Below, piece by piece: positions 32,114-40,801 of a DNA stretch of 64,000 nt. This stretch comes from Anabaena sp. WA102 (GTDB lineage: Bacteria > Cyanobacteriota > Cyanobacteriia > Cyanobacteriales > Nostocaceae): contig NZ_CP011456.1 in NCBI RefSeq assembly GCF_001277295.1, positions 4,220,001 through 4,284,000 on the forward strand, in the 5' to 3' direction. Position 1 is the first letter of the stretch, and each line of letters begins with the position of its first letter. The position numbers and the translations under genes were made by a program. The notes beneath the pieces are model-generated. The model made no database searches, was not told the DNA's origin, and was given only the letters and a program-made list of their open reading frames with translations.

Positions 32114-32530
32114 ATGTCACATTTAACCCACATCAGAACTACAATCAAAAACGCTGAAGTTTTAGAATCTGTGCTTAGAAAAATGATTGAGAATGGACTC
32201 GAAAATATTCTTGTTGGCGCAACCCTAGAGAAAAACGTTACTACTCACTGTTTCGAGAATTACAAAACAATTGATTTTGTTATTCATAGACCACAAGCTA
32301 AGTCTCACTGGAATGATTCTAGTGATTTCGGATTTGTGAAATTAGAAGATGAATTCAAGTTTCTCAATTACGCTGGAGCTAATCATCATGCTGAAAAATT
32401 TATGAGAACTTTAACCTTTAACTATGCCCGTGAAAATGCCTTAAATTCTCTAGCTGCTAATGGCTTTAATATTGAATCTATCTCTGAAGAAAATGGAGAG
32501 ATTAAGATAATTGCTGGGAAATGGAGCTAA
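32114..32530 (+). CDS. DUF1257 (Ycf35-like) protein
   Basis: The start MSHLTHIRTTIKNAEVLESVL is at 32114. The 138 residues match the Ycf35/DUF1257 family, which begins SHxxxIxTxIxDxxxLxxAL and has the domain GFVKLEDEFKFLNYAGANHH, then a C-terminal Y-ARENALNSLAANGFNIES helix-strand. Function unknown; the gene is retained in red-algal plastids and all cyanobacteria. Together with DUF2997 and the Ycf46-like ATPase it forms a conserved trio, here carried on mobile DNA. Confidence 0.82.
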   Translation: MSHLTHIRTTIKNAEVLESVLRKMIENGLENILVGATLEKNVTTHCFENYKTIDFVIHRPQAKSHWNDSSDFGFVKLEDEFKFLNYAGANHHAEKFMRTLTFNYARENALNSLAANGFNIESISEENGEIKIIAGKWS

Positions 32531-32637
32531 TAAAACTGGTTTAACAAAATCAATTTGATTAATCATTAATTATAAAATAAACCAGTTTAGTATGAGATAA
32601 GAACCATTTATAGCAATACTTTAGCTGATTTTTAGGG

Positions 32638-32672
32638 TTGACTATTTTCGGCTTTCTGATGTTAGAATAATC
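32638..32672 (+). promoter_or_regulatory. possible sigma-70 type promoter before 32702 gene
   Basis: TTGACT, about 18-19 bases, then TTAGAATAAT lies 30-64 bp upstream of the start codon at 32702. The spacing is slightly long; the match is suggestive only. Confidence 0.35.
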
Positions 32673-32701
32673 TAAGAATTTTAGATTTTAGGTAAAAATA
32701 A

Positions 32702-33289
32702 ATGGCTACTACATTAACCAAGAAAGACGCTTCTACTTTGCTTCGCACCAAGATTATTCGTGATGATGCCAGCGACTTTGAAAAAACCGAATCTAGCAAT
32801 GGCGCACCTCTTTCGGTCAAAACATCAACAAATTTAATCTTGGATGAAAAACGCTATCTGTCTTTAGATGCTTCACTTCGCAAGTCTGAAACGAGAACTG
32901 ATGCACTTGATGAAACTGGGTTAATTCCTCCCGGTTATGTAGTTCCTCAAACTCGCACAATCCGATATGAAACCTTAGAACAAGCATTTGCTAATCGCAA
33001 TAAAATGGCTGTTCAAGAATTGTTAGAAAAAGCTTACTCTTTATATCCAGACTTAGTACCAACTGGTGCAACTATCACACCTTTAACCCCTGCTGCAACT
33101 CTGGCAGATTTAGCAACGCCTGTTAAATCTTTGGATTTTTCCATTGACATTAAAAATATCTTTTCTCAATTAGATAATATTAATGTTGTCTATGTTGATG
33201 CAGACAATGATCCTTATGTATCTGTTCATATTATTGGCAAGGCAACAGATGGTTTGGTAATTGCTTGCGGTTTATTAGTCCAAACTTAA
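32702..33289 (+). CDS. hypothetical protein of the plasmid/phage-like block
   Basis: 195 residues, Thr/Leu/Ala-rich, without signal peptide or membrane segment. Central features are LIPPGYVVPQTRTIRYETLEQAFANRNKMAVQELLEKAYSLYPDLVPTG and a C-terminal beta-rich part (INVVYVDADNDPYVSVHIIGKATDGLVIACGLLVQ). No family is recognised. It has its own promoter-like region and is followed by a perfect hairpin, so it is a single-gene unit. Its neighbour is a repeat-rich surface-type protein, which leaves open a structural (virion- or pilus-like) role, but nothing specific supports it. Confidence 0.55.
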   Translation: MATTLTKKDASTLLRTKIIRDDASDFEKTESSNGAPLSVKTSTNLILDEKRYLSLDASLRKSETRTDALDETGLIPPGYVVPQTRTIRYETLEQAFANRNKMAVQELLEKAYSLYPDLVPTGATITPLTPAATLADLATPVKSLDFSIDIKNIFSQLDNINVVYVDADNDPYVSVHIIGKATDGLVIACGLLVQT

Positions 33290-33303
33290 TTTTTAACTAT
33301 TTT

Positions 33304-33324
33304 AAGGTGGGTAATACCCACCTT
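33304..33324. terminator. perfect 9-bp hairpin after 32702 gene
   Basis: AAGGTGGGT, AAT and ACCCACCTT form a perfect inverted repeat 15 bp after the stop codon. The downstream ATTAATAC is A/T-rich but not a clean T-run. Confidence 0.6.
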
Positions 33325-33360
33325 ATTAATACAAACTATTGATTTTTTGGAATTAAACTC

Positions 33361-34635
33361 ATGCCAACCACATCAACTCTATCAACGGGAATTCTTCAAT
33401 TTACCAAACCTACCTATAAAATCACTGAATCTGGTACTTGGGTAGGTGACAGAATAGCAGTTAGCCGTACTGGTGGTACATCTGGAATTGCAAGTGTCAA
33501 AGTAACTGCTAAAACCGAAAGTGCAACTGTAGGCAAAGATATTGAAAAAGTCAGCGTTACTCTAACCTGGGCAGATGGTGAAAGTGACAATAAATACGTT
33601 CCTGTGAGCGTGGTACAAGATGCTTACGAGGAAGGGGAAGAAACAGTTCAACTTATACTCGGTTCTATCAAAGGAGCTAAGTATGCTCCAGTGAAAACAG
33701 CCCAATTAATTATTGTGGATAGAGCGAGTGAAGCGATACCTTCGGTCAGCGTAGCTATCGCACCTAACCTTATTAAGGATGACACTCTGATTGCTCTTGT
33801 TCCCACTCTGGGCGGTCCAAAAGGAGTGAAGTTTGGTGATATTAAATCGCTCATTTTACAGTCAATTCCAAAACCCACACCAACACCAACGCCTCCGTCA
33901 GGTTCGTGGGTACAAGTGGCCGGAGAAGGGGGTGCTTTTACTGTCGGCGAGTCGCAGCGCGTTCGTTATGGACGCAACAACACCTGGATTGAAAAAACAG
34001 TGAGTGGGTCTGGGACTTGTGATGTCGCCTTCTTTGGTTCAGATCCCTTGTATGGTGTTGTCAAGGTCTGTGAGGTGTTTATTCCATCTACACCTGCACC
34101 AACGCCTACACCTACACCTACGCTTTTTGATAAATCCTACCAATTAAATATGGCTACTATGTTAGCCAATGGTTTGAGCATTTTGGCTAATAATATAACT
34201 GCTGGAATAGATTCATTAGGTGAGCATCTGTCCTTTGTCAAAAGATCATCTTCTTTAACCATTAAGGGTATAGAGGAAAACTTTAATGCAGATTTCGCCA
34301 TAGAAATTAAATTAGCAATTGATCCCCAATATTCTAATATCATGGGAGTTGAGCCAGATGGATTATTAAATCTGCGCCCAGATGGCTCAAATTGGTGCTT
34401 TGATGTTGGTGTTGGGCAGAATAATGTCATCACAATCCCCAATTCTGTATCTGGTATTAATTCCCCAGACACTATCAAAATAATTAGATCCAATAATGTA
34501 GTAACACTGGATGTAAATGGAGTTTCAGCATCAAAACCAGTTACACAAACATACAACACTACAAACGGACTGGTTATAGGAAATTTCAATGGTTTTGACG
34601 GTAAATTATACGGATTAAAAATATTAACTCCGTAA
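33361..34635 (+). CDS. multidomain surface-type protein with Calx-beta and lectin-like domains
   Basis: 424 residues in clear modules. Residues 10-115 are a Calx-beta domain (GILQFTKPTYKITESGTWVGDRIAVSRTGG ... EEGEETVQLILGSI). A Pro-Thr linker (KPTPTPTPP) leads to a short beta domain (SWVQVAGEGGAFTVGESQRVRYGRNNTWIEKTVSG), and a second Pro-Thr linker (TPAPTPTPTPT) leads to a ~160-residue concanavalin/laminin-G-like sandwich ending NGFDGKLYGLKIL. There is no signal peptide. The layout resembles phage tail/neck adhesins or secreted cyanobacterial proteins exported by Type I systems. A dispersed repeat at 33733-33761 lies in frame within the Calx-beta/linker part. A strong terminator follows. Confidence 0.65.
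   Translation: MPTTSTLSTGILQFTKPTYKITESGTWVGDRIAVSRTGGTSGIASVKVTAKTESATVGKDIEKVSVTLTWADGESDNKYVPVSVVQDAYEEGEETVQLILGSIKGAKYAPVKTAQLIIVDRASEAIPSVSVAIAPNLIKDDTLIALVPTLGGPKGVKFGDIKSLILQSIPKPTPTPTPPSGSWVQVAGEGGAFTVGESQRVRYGRNNTWIEKTVSGSGTCDVAFFGSDPLYGVVKVCEVFIPSTPAPTPTPTPTLFDKSYQLNMATMLANGLSILANNITAGIDSLGEHLSFVKRSSSLTIKGIEENFNADFAIEIKLAIDPQYSNIMGVEPDGLLNLRPDGSNWCFDVGVGQNNVITIPNSVSGINSPDTIKIIRSNNVVTLDVNGVSASKPVTQTYNTTNGLVIGNFNGFDGKLYGLKILTP
33733..33761. repeat. small dispersed repeat inside the Calx-beta protein gene
   Basis: GCGATACCTTCGGTCAGCGT and AGCTATCGC have complementary ends (GCGATA ... TATCGC type) and encode AIPSVSVAIA in frame. Same class as the units at 22880, 23330 and 28221. Confidence 0.6.
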
Positions 34636-34662
34636 CGTTGAAATTGATTAATTAATCCTCTC

Positions 34663-34701
34663 AAAAAAATACCTCTATCCTTTTTGGACAGGGGTATTTT
34701 T
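34663..34701. terminator. bidirectional intrinsic terminator
   Basis: AAAAATACCTCTATCC, TTTTT and GGACAGGGGTATTTTT form a long stem with A-run and T-run on either side, 28 bp after the stop of the Calx-beta gene. It serves that gene and may also stop transcription of the decayed minus-strand gene. Confidence 0.75.
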
Positions 34702-34716
34702 GTACTATATAGGACT

Positions 34717-35588
34717 CCTATTTGATTTTTGATAGCTTGCGTGGCGTTAGCCATACAAGACTCAGTAGGTATCAATTCTGCTACTTTGCCTTTATTTTCT
34801 TGTCTGGCCTCTGCCTTGGCTGCTTTAGATTCATCCTTACCAAATATTGTTTCTTTAATTTGCTGAAGTATATTATTCAATTCTTCTTTGAGTTTGTTAA
34901 ATAATCCTAGAAATATATTTACTAAATTGTCATTATCTTGTGGAAAGTCAGTTATGGCTTCAGAAAAGTTCTGTTCAGTTTTTTCTCTAACTGCAATAAA
35001 ATGATTCCTGACTTCTTGGGGTACAGGATCTTCTTGTTCATCAAATCGGGACATTAAATCATCATAAGCAGCTAATACTTGTGCCTTCAAATCATCAACT
35101 TTATCTTGAAACCAATTTTTATTAGTCTCTTCAATGCTTTTGATTCTTAGAAAAATATCATCACTGTTATTTGTATAATTACTTTTGACAATATTTCCCC
35201 AATTCATAAATAAATTATTTACTTCTACTGCTGCTGTGTAATCGTCCGGTTTAGTAGCTTGACCAGCAAGTAAATCTAATTTATTCTCTCCTGATGCTTG
35301 GGGATTATCGTGAATTTTTGAATTAACTACTTTATTCACACCGTAGCAAGATTGCAAAATCTCAGTTGCAGCGAAACCAACCTCTTTATCTAATTCCTGT
35401 TCGGAGAAAAAATTTAAAATTCCTTTTATATCAGGAAGATTGTCTTTTGAATAAACAACAGGGTTTAATCCATCAAACCAGTCCTCTTTTCGTTGCAAAG
35501 CCTGAACAACATCATCGGGAACTTTCAACCCACCTTTATTAATCCAAATGCCGTCTGATATTTGATTTAATAATTCTTCTGGTGTCAT
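34717..35588 (-). pseudogene. hypothetical protein, C-terminus lost
   Basis: The N-terminal ~275 residues look like a real, acidic, helix-rich protein (MTPEELLNQISDGIWINKGG, FAATEILQSCYGVNK, EIVDDLKAQVLAAYDDLM-like helices, a Lys/Glu-rich end KDESKAAKAEARQENKGK). No family is recognised. The frame then passes through a small dispersed repeat (encoding SCMANATQAIKNQ) and stays open by chance through the terminator and backwards through the 3' third of the Calx-beta gene to 34137. I mark only the native part. It starts with ATG after a long AT-rich gap and may be expressed as a fused-tail protein. Confidence 0.5.
34731..34755. repeat. small dispersed repeat at the break of a minus-strand gene
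   Basis: GATAGCTTGCGTGGCGTTAGCCATA is an inverted relative of 3501-3525. Reading the minus-strand gene, this repeat follows the last native-looking codons, so its arrival or a deletion next to it truncated the gene. Confidence 0.6.
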
Positions 35589-36053
35589 AGTTTTACAGAA
35601 TAACTATTTATGTATTATAACATAGTTCTGAAAAATATTAACACTATAACAGTGGAATTTACCGATAATTAAATGATGTTAGTTAACAATACCTTATACC
35701 TTCACCAAAGTCCTGAAACCCTATTGATATCGTCACGATTTTATTGGCTTTCAGTTAGATCATTATTAAGATTATTTCCTAATAAGCAGAAGTATTATCA
35801 ACAGAGTGAGAGAGCTATGCGTCTTATTCTATGGGTATCTTAACTATTTTTTTCATCCTGTCAGGTATTGTTACATAAGACTATAATATGCGATTGGCAT
35901 AGCTTTTATCTCTTTCACTACTTTCGGATCACTACCTAAATTTGCATAACGGACGATAAACCTGCTGATAGAACTCTAGGAATCACTCAGAGCAATAGCA
36001 ATAACGCCAATATGCTTTTCTGATTCAATAATGTAGTTATAACAGGTGTCATT
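35589..36053. other. 465-bp AT-rich non-coding stretch
   Basis: No open frame of note, no RNA gene and no repeat unit are seen. It must contain the divergent promoters for the minus-strand gene ending here and the plus-strand gene at 36054. It marks the change from plasmid-like to metabolic content in element B. Confidence 0.5.
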
Positions 36054-36467
36054 GTGAACAAAAAGTTATTACAATTTATTCATCAAAGTCCTAGTCAGCC
36101 GGAATTTAGTTCTGTAAAATATCGGCTCATGAAGCCTGAGTCTGGGTGCGGTTTGACTGATAAACAAGCTGATTGGGCGATCGCGCAATATATATGTTTT
36201 TTGATGTTGTTTTGGCTCTATCCTAATACCAATTATTTCGTTCCTAGTCAACTTATAGATCAAGTCTGGCATTGTCACCTGCTAGACACTCAAAAATACA
36301 TGAAAGATTGTCAATTATTATTTGGCTCTTATATACATCATTTTCCCTCCTATGTCATCACTAAACTTCAAGCTGCTTTATTTCCGCACCCTGTTCTTGA
36401 TCTAATTCTGGTAACTTTTTACCCAAAATTAGAACTGAAACCATCATTAATAAACTTGTCACCATAA
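36054..36467 (+). CDS. glycine-rich-domain-like (DUF1399-type) protein, probably truncated
   Basis: The GTG start gives 137 residues. The middle part shows the conserved family block ADWAIAQYICFLMLFWLYPNT, then LIDQVWHCHLLDTQKYMKDCQLLFGSYIHHFPS (W-H-x-H-L-L-D-T-x-x-Y ... HHFP). In complete relatives a Gly/Tyr-rich segment follows HHFP; here the last ~35 residues (YVITKLQAALFPHPVLDLI...) come from reading the complement of the transporter gene beyond 36361. The original 3' end seems replaced by the transporter's 3' end. Function of the family is unknown. Confidence 0.6.
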   Translation: MNKKLLQFIHQSPSQPEFSSVKYRLMKPESGCGLTDKQADWAIAQYICFLMLFWLYPNTNYFVPSQLIDQVWHCHLLDTQKYMKDCQLLFGSYIHHFPSYVITKLQAALFPHPVLDLILVTFYPKLELKPSLINLSP

Positions 36468-37233
36468 TCACACTGATTACATTCGGATCATTAAAATTGC
36501 TCGTACCTATTAACAATGCTGCGGCAAAATTACGTTGTGCAGTTCCTACTCCTAAAACTCTTTGAGTATCAATACCAGGACCACCCAATAAATAACCCAC
36601 AGTAAAAGAGAATATAATAAAAATAGCACAAACAAAGATCACTCCAGTTTTCAATAAAACAATAATTTCATTGAAGTGTACTATCAACCTCACTCCTAAA
36701 CCTAAAAGCAATCCAAAATTAGATATTTTGAAAGTAATTGTTTGGAGATTTAAAGCGATATCCTGATATGTTGCCTTAATTAATAACCCAATTCCCAATG
36801 GTGTTATCATCATCAATATTAAAGGTTTGGCAATATCCCAAGAATTGACTTCTACACCTTGCAAAACTAATGGTAATACAATTGGCATATAAAAAACAGT
36901 GCCGAACATTAACATCATCATTAACCCTGTAGAAAAAGCTAAATTACCCTTAACTATTTGGGCAAGTTTAGGTAAGGCTGGAGGACCTGATGCTAATGCC
37001 ATAATTATCAAACCATCTTTCACAGGTTCATTAACAGGTATTACTTGCACCAGCAAATATACAAAAAGTGGCACTAAAACAAAATTTGTTAATAGCGATA
37101 AAACAACCAAACGGATATTACGAAGAGGTTGCCAAATCTGTTGTACAGTTAATTTTAAACCTGTACCAAACATAGTAGCAACAACAAAAGCCAAAAATGC
37201 AATTTTGTCAAGGATGGGGATAATTTCGTTCAT
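36361..37233 (-). CDS. bile acid:sodium symporter (BASS/SBF) family transporter
   Basis: The start MNEIIPILDKIAFLAFVV at 37233 is preferred over an ATG seven codons upstream. The 290 residues have nine or ten hydrophobic segments and family marks such as GLIIMALASGPPALPKLAQIVKGNLAFSTGLMMM and VLGVGTAQRNFAAALLIGTSNFN (the helix with the conserved G-x-x-x-R-N). BASS carriers move organic anions (bile acids, pyruvate, pantoate, sulfated steroids) with Na+. As the last gene after the sulfatase it could take up or release the organic product, but the substrate cannot be read from sequence. A dispersed repeat fills the 185-bp gap to the sulfatase. Confidence 0.82.
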   Translation of the reverse strand: MNEIIPILDKIAFLAFVVATMFGTGLKLTVQQIWQPLRNIRLVVLSLLTNFVLVPLFVYLLVQVIPVNEPVKDGLIIMALASGPPALPKLAQIVKGNLAFSTGLMMMLMFGTVFYMPIVLPLVLQGVEVNSWDIAKPLILMMITPLGIGLLIKATYQDIALNLQTITFKISNFGLLLGLGVRLIVHFNEIIVLLKTGVIFVCAIFIIFSFTVGYLLGGPGIDTQRVLGVGTAQRNFAAALLIGTSNFNDPNVISVIMVTSLLMMVSVLILGKKLPELDQEQGAEIKQLEV

Positions 37234-37418
37234 AAATTTCTTATTTCGCGCCAATAGGCAAAGAAGAAAGGAATATTCAATATGATTCTGTTAAGCCTGA
37301 AACTCTTTTTTTAACGAACCACAGAGGCACAGAGGACACAGAGAGAAGAAAATAATTGAGTATGACTTTTAAAATATCCTCTCAATCTTTCTCTCTGCGC
37401 CTCTGAGTGAGACAACAA

Positions 37419-39758
37419 TTACTTCAAATTTAAAGTAACCTTCTGTAAATTACCTGTGAATGCAAATGGTACTTGATAGGTTTCCACAATCGGAGTACCT
37501 GTATCTCGACCCACATCAAAAGTTTCATTTAAAGCCAAACGGTAGGGTAAAGTTTTTTCAATTCGACCCTCAGCCACCTGTTGATCATTAATGAATAACT
37601 TCCCTATTCCACCAGCACCAACTCCACCACCGTCATAATCAAAATTAAATTTGATTGTTGATTTACCTGATGCTAATTTTTCAGAAGATTGAATAATGTA
37701 GCGTTCGGAATTAGCAAAGTTGTAAACGTAAGTTGGTTTACTATCTTCGAGGAAAAATCCCCAACCAGCAAAACGTCCTCCTTGGGTTAATAGAACACCT
37801 TCTGCACCACTTTCTGGAATTTCCACATCAGCCGTAATGCTAAAAGATTTATTTTTCAGACTTGGGGCGCTACCTTCGGGAATACTAACTGCACCAGAAT
37901 AGTAAGTAAAAGTTGTCCGTCCTGCGGCTGGGGAAGGACGACTTTGGACATCAAAACGTTCAGAAAGGCGATCATCTAATGGTAAAACTTTGTGTTTACG
38001 CGCTTCTGATAAAAATAACTTTTGCAGTTTTTGCAGTTTTTCTGGATTTTCAGATGCTAAGTTATTCGCTTCGCTAAAATCTTCATCAATGTTGTATAGT
38101 TCCCAAGGATCTTTCTCGAAGTCAGCATTAATTGTACCCTGCCAAGGTAATCGAGGATGACGAGCCGCAGCTATCCATCCATTATTATAAATAGCCCGGT
38201 TTCCGAACATCTCAAAATACTGAGTTTTACGCTCAGAAGCAGCTTCAGGATCATCAAAGGTGTAAAGTAGGCTAGTACCTTCAATCTTCTGTTGTTTCAC
38301 ACCATTAACTTTTGTAGGTGCAGTAATTCCCGCAGCTTCAAAAATAGTTGGCGTAATATCAATGACATGATGGAATTGGCTACGAAGTCCGCCTTGATCT
38401 TTAATGCGATCGCCCCATGCAATAATTAAGGGGTTACGAGTGCCACCAAAATGAGAAGCTATTTGCTTTGTCCATTGGAAGGGAGTAGTACCAGCCCAAG
38501 CCCAAGCTGCATGATAATGATTAAAGGTTTTGGGACTACCTAAATCATTTAAAGAAGCTAACAGTTGTTCTCGACTTTCGGGTACTTTATTGAAAACTTT
38601 TAATTCATTGACGCTACCTGCTAAACCACCTTCTGCACTAGCACCGTTATCACCAACAATGTAGAAAACTAGGGTATTGTCTAATTCCCCGATTTGGTCA
38701 ATGGCATTAATTAATCTTCCTACTTCATGGTCTGTATATGCTAAAAAACCGGCAAATACTTCTATTTCATGGGCATAGATTTTTTGATCATCTGGAGATA
38801 AGGAATCCCACGCTGGTAATTCTTTCGGACGGGGAGTAAGTTGGGCATTAGCAGGAATTACACCCAATTGTTTTTGTCGGGCAAAGGTTTCTTCTCGTAA
38901 TTTATCCCAGCCTTGATTAAACTTGCCTTGATACTTGTCTATCCAGATTTTAGGAGCGTGATGAGGTGCATGGGTAGCACCTGTAGCCAAATAGGTAAAG
39001 AAAGGCTTATCGGGGGCTATAGACTGTTGAGAATGAATCCAGCTAATGGCATGATCTACTAAATCTGGTGTCAAATGGTAATCAGGATTATTGGTTGGTG
39101 GTGCAATCCGCTTGGTATTTTCGACTAAAGCCGGACTCCATTGGTTAGTATCACCACCCAAAAAGCCGTAAAAATACTCAAATCCTAACCCTGTTGGCCA
39201 GCGGTCAAAGGGTCCAACCGCACTAGTTTCATAATCTGGTGTATTGTGCCATTTACCAAAAGCTGCGGTGTTATAGCCGTTTTGCCGTAATACTTCCGCT
39301 ACAGTAGCAGCGCTCTTAGGTAAAATAGTTGTGTAACCAGGAAAGCCTGATGCTAACTCTGCAACTACACCTGTACCCACTGAATGATGATTGCGTCCAG
39401 TTAATAAAGCTGCTCTGGTAGGTGAACAAAGGGCTGTGGTGTGAAATTGGTTATAACGTAATCCTTTTTCCGCTAAATGAGTCAAATTCGGGGTTTCTAT
39501 AGCACCACCAAAGGTACTCGCTTGCCCAAAACCCACATCATCCAATAATACTAATAATACATTGGGGGCTTTTTCCGGGGCTTTAATTGGTGCAGGAAAA
39601 TCCGGTGTTGATTCTTTGTAAGTAATGCCGATTTTACCTTTAAAAGATGGTGGATTAATCGGTAATACTTTTCCTGTATCTGCTAGTGCGGGGCTAGTAG
39701 TGATTAGGAAAATGATGGAAAGAGATAATGCGATCGCTCGCAAAATTAAATTTAACAT
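37419..39758 (-). CDS. secreted Type I arylsulfatase
   Basis: 779 residues with a signal peptide (MLNLILRAIALSLSIIFLIT ... SPALADT, cut after Ala 26). The sulfatase core begins NVLLVLLDDVGFG (metal Asp 73/74) and has the formylglycine motif C-S-P-T-R-A-A-L-L-T-G-R with Cys 111. His residues of the active site are in GKWHN and in ATHAPHHAPK, and the second metal pair in YIVGDNGASAEGG. The C-terminal ~150 residues form the beta-sandwich common in large bacterial arylsulfatases (FSITADVEIPESGAEGVLLTQGGRFAGWGF). Cys 111 must be oxidised by the formylglycine-generating enzyme encoded just upstream. The enzyme hydrolyses organic sulfate esters, releasing sulfate in the periplasm. Confidence 0.95.
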   Translation of the reverse strand: MLNLILRAIALSLSIIFLITTSPALADTGKVLPINPPSFKGKIGITYKESTPDFPAPIKAPEKAPNVLLVLLDDVGFGQASTFGGAIETPNLTHLAEKGLRYNQFHTTALCSPTRAALLTGRNHHSVGTGVVAELASGFPGYTTILPKSAATVAEVLRQNGYNTAAFGKWHNTPDYETSAVGPFDRWPTGLGFEYFYGFLGGDTNQWSPALVENTKRIAPPTNNPDYHLTPDLVDHAISWIHSQQSIAPDKPFFTYLATGATHAPHHAPKIWIDKYQGKFNQGWDKLREETFARQKQLGVIPANAQLTPRPKELPAWDSLSPDDQKIYAHEIEVFAGFLAYTDHEVGRLINAIDQIGELDNTLVFYIVGDNGASAEGGLAGSVNELKVFNKVPESREQLLASLNDLGSPKTFNHYHAAWAWAGTTPFQWTKQIASHFGGTRNPLIIAWGDRIKDQGGLRSQFHHVIDITPTIFEAAGITAPTKVNGVKQQKIEGTSLLYTFDDPEAASERKTQYFEMFGNRAIYNNGWIAAARHPRLPWQGTINADFEKDPWELYNIDEDFSEANNLASENPEKLQKLQKLFLSEARKHKVLPLDDRLSERFDVQSRPSPAAGRTTFTYYSGAVSIPEGSAPSLKNKSFSITADVEIPESGAEGVLLTQGGRFAGWGFFLEDSKPTYVYNFANSERYIIQSSEKLASGKSTIKFNFDYDGGGVGAGGIGKLFINDQQVAEGRIEKTLPYRLALNETFDVGRDTGTPIVETYQVPFAFTGNLQKVTLNLK

Positions 39759-39813
39759 ATTTTTTTCTCACGCAGAGACGCGGAGGCACAGAGAGGAATT
39801 AAGAGAGTGTTCT

Positions 39814-40800
39814 TTAATTCAGGTTTTTTACTAATCGAAAGCCGATATGAGTTGTTCCGGTATCGGGAGATTCTGATTCTCGTGCTGCTGGACGGTAGCG
39901 GCTACAATAGTTTGGCGCACATAGGTAAGAGCCTCCTTTGATGACATGAAGGGCAGTTTCTGTTGGTTTTTTGGGGTCAAAACTTTTATTTGGTCCAGTG
40001 GGGTTGACGCTGTGGGCTTTGTTGTCATGTCCTAAACTAAACCAGTCGGAAGTCCATTCCCAAACGTTGCCGGTCATGTCGTAAAGTCCATAAGCATTAG
40101 CTGGAAAAGAACCTACTTTTGCTGTTCCTACATAACCATCGGCTTTGGTATTAAAAAAGGGAAAGATTCCCTGCCAAGTATTGGCTTTTTTGGCAGAATA
40201 TTGATTACCCCAGGTATAAGTTGCGCTGTCTAATCCACCACGAGCGGCGTATTCCCACTGTGCTTCTGTTGGTAGTAATTTTTCTGCCCATTGGGCGTAG
40301 GCTAGAGCATCTTCGTAGGCAATATGCACAACTGGATAGTTTTCTTTCTCTGTAATGCTGCTATCAGTCCCAAAAGGATGCTGCCAATTAGCACCGGGTG
40401 TCCAATGCCACCAACTGAGAAGTTGAACTTGCTTAACTCCTGGTTCGGGCATTTGAAATACCAGAGAACCTGGTAATCGCTGCTCATCTGGTAAGTCAGG
40501 AAACTGTTCTTTTGATAATGGACGTTCGGCAACTGTTACATAATTTGTGGCATTGACAAACTCAGCAAATTGGGCGTTTGTTACCTCATATTTATCAATG
40601 CAGAAGGAGCTAACTGTCACGTTTTCTCCTGTTCGCTCTTCCTCAAAACCAGAATCATCTGCTCCCATTTTGAATATACCTCCAGAAATCATTACCATTC
40701 CTGGAGGACAGGGATTAACGGTATCTGCTAATGCTGGTGAATTGGTGAATAGTGATATGAGTGCAACTACTTGAATTAGTAGCAATATTAGAAACCGCAT
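39814..40800 (-). CDS. formylglycine-generating enzyme (SUMF1 family), exported
   Basis: 328 residues beginning with a signal peptide (MRFLILLLIQVVALISLFTN SPALADT), matching that of the neighbouring sulfatase. The FGE-sulfatase domain is full length: GMVMISGGIFKMGADD, VSSFCIDKYEVTNAQFAEFV, LPTEAQWEYAARGG, GLYDMTGNVWEWTSDWF and the active-site segment GGSYLCAPNYCSRYRPAARE with both redox cysteines (294 and 299) that bind copper in active FGEs. It converts the sulfatase Cys into formylglycine. Most bacterial FGEs are cytoplasmic, so an exported one working beside an exported sulfatase is notable. The start lies 1 base from the stop of the glutathione transferase gene, so they are one operon. 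Confidence 0.93.
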   Translation of the reverse strand: MRFLILLLIQVVALISLFTNSPALADTVNPCPPGMVMISGGIFKMGADDSGFEEERTGENVTVSSFCIDKYEVTNAQFAEFVNATNYVTVAERPLSKEQFPDLPDEQRLPGSLVFQMPEPGVKQVQLLSWWHWTPGANWQHPFGTDSSITEKENYPVVHIAYEDALAYAQWAEKLLPTEAQWEYAARGGLDSATYTWGNQYSAKKANTWQGIFPFFNTKADGYVGTAKVGSFPANAYGLYDMTGNVWEWTSDWFSLGHDNKAHSVNPTGPNKSFDPKKPTETALHVIKGGSYLCAPNYCSRYRPAARESESPDTGTTHIGFRLVKNLN

Positions 40801-40801
40801 T

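Noticed and set aside
34137..34716. C-terminal 190 codons of the long minus-strand frame ending at 34137
   Set aside because: They are the complement of the end of the Calx-beta/lectin gene plus its terminator and a dispersed repeat; only the part above 34717 looks native.
36361..36467. C-terminal part of the 36054 protein
   Set aside because: It is the complement of the transporter's last codons; the family-specific block stops at HHFP.
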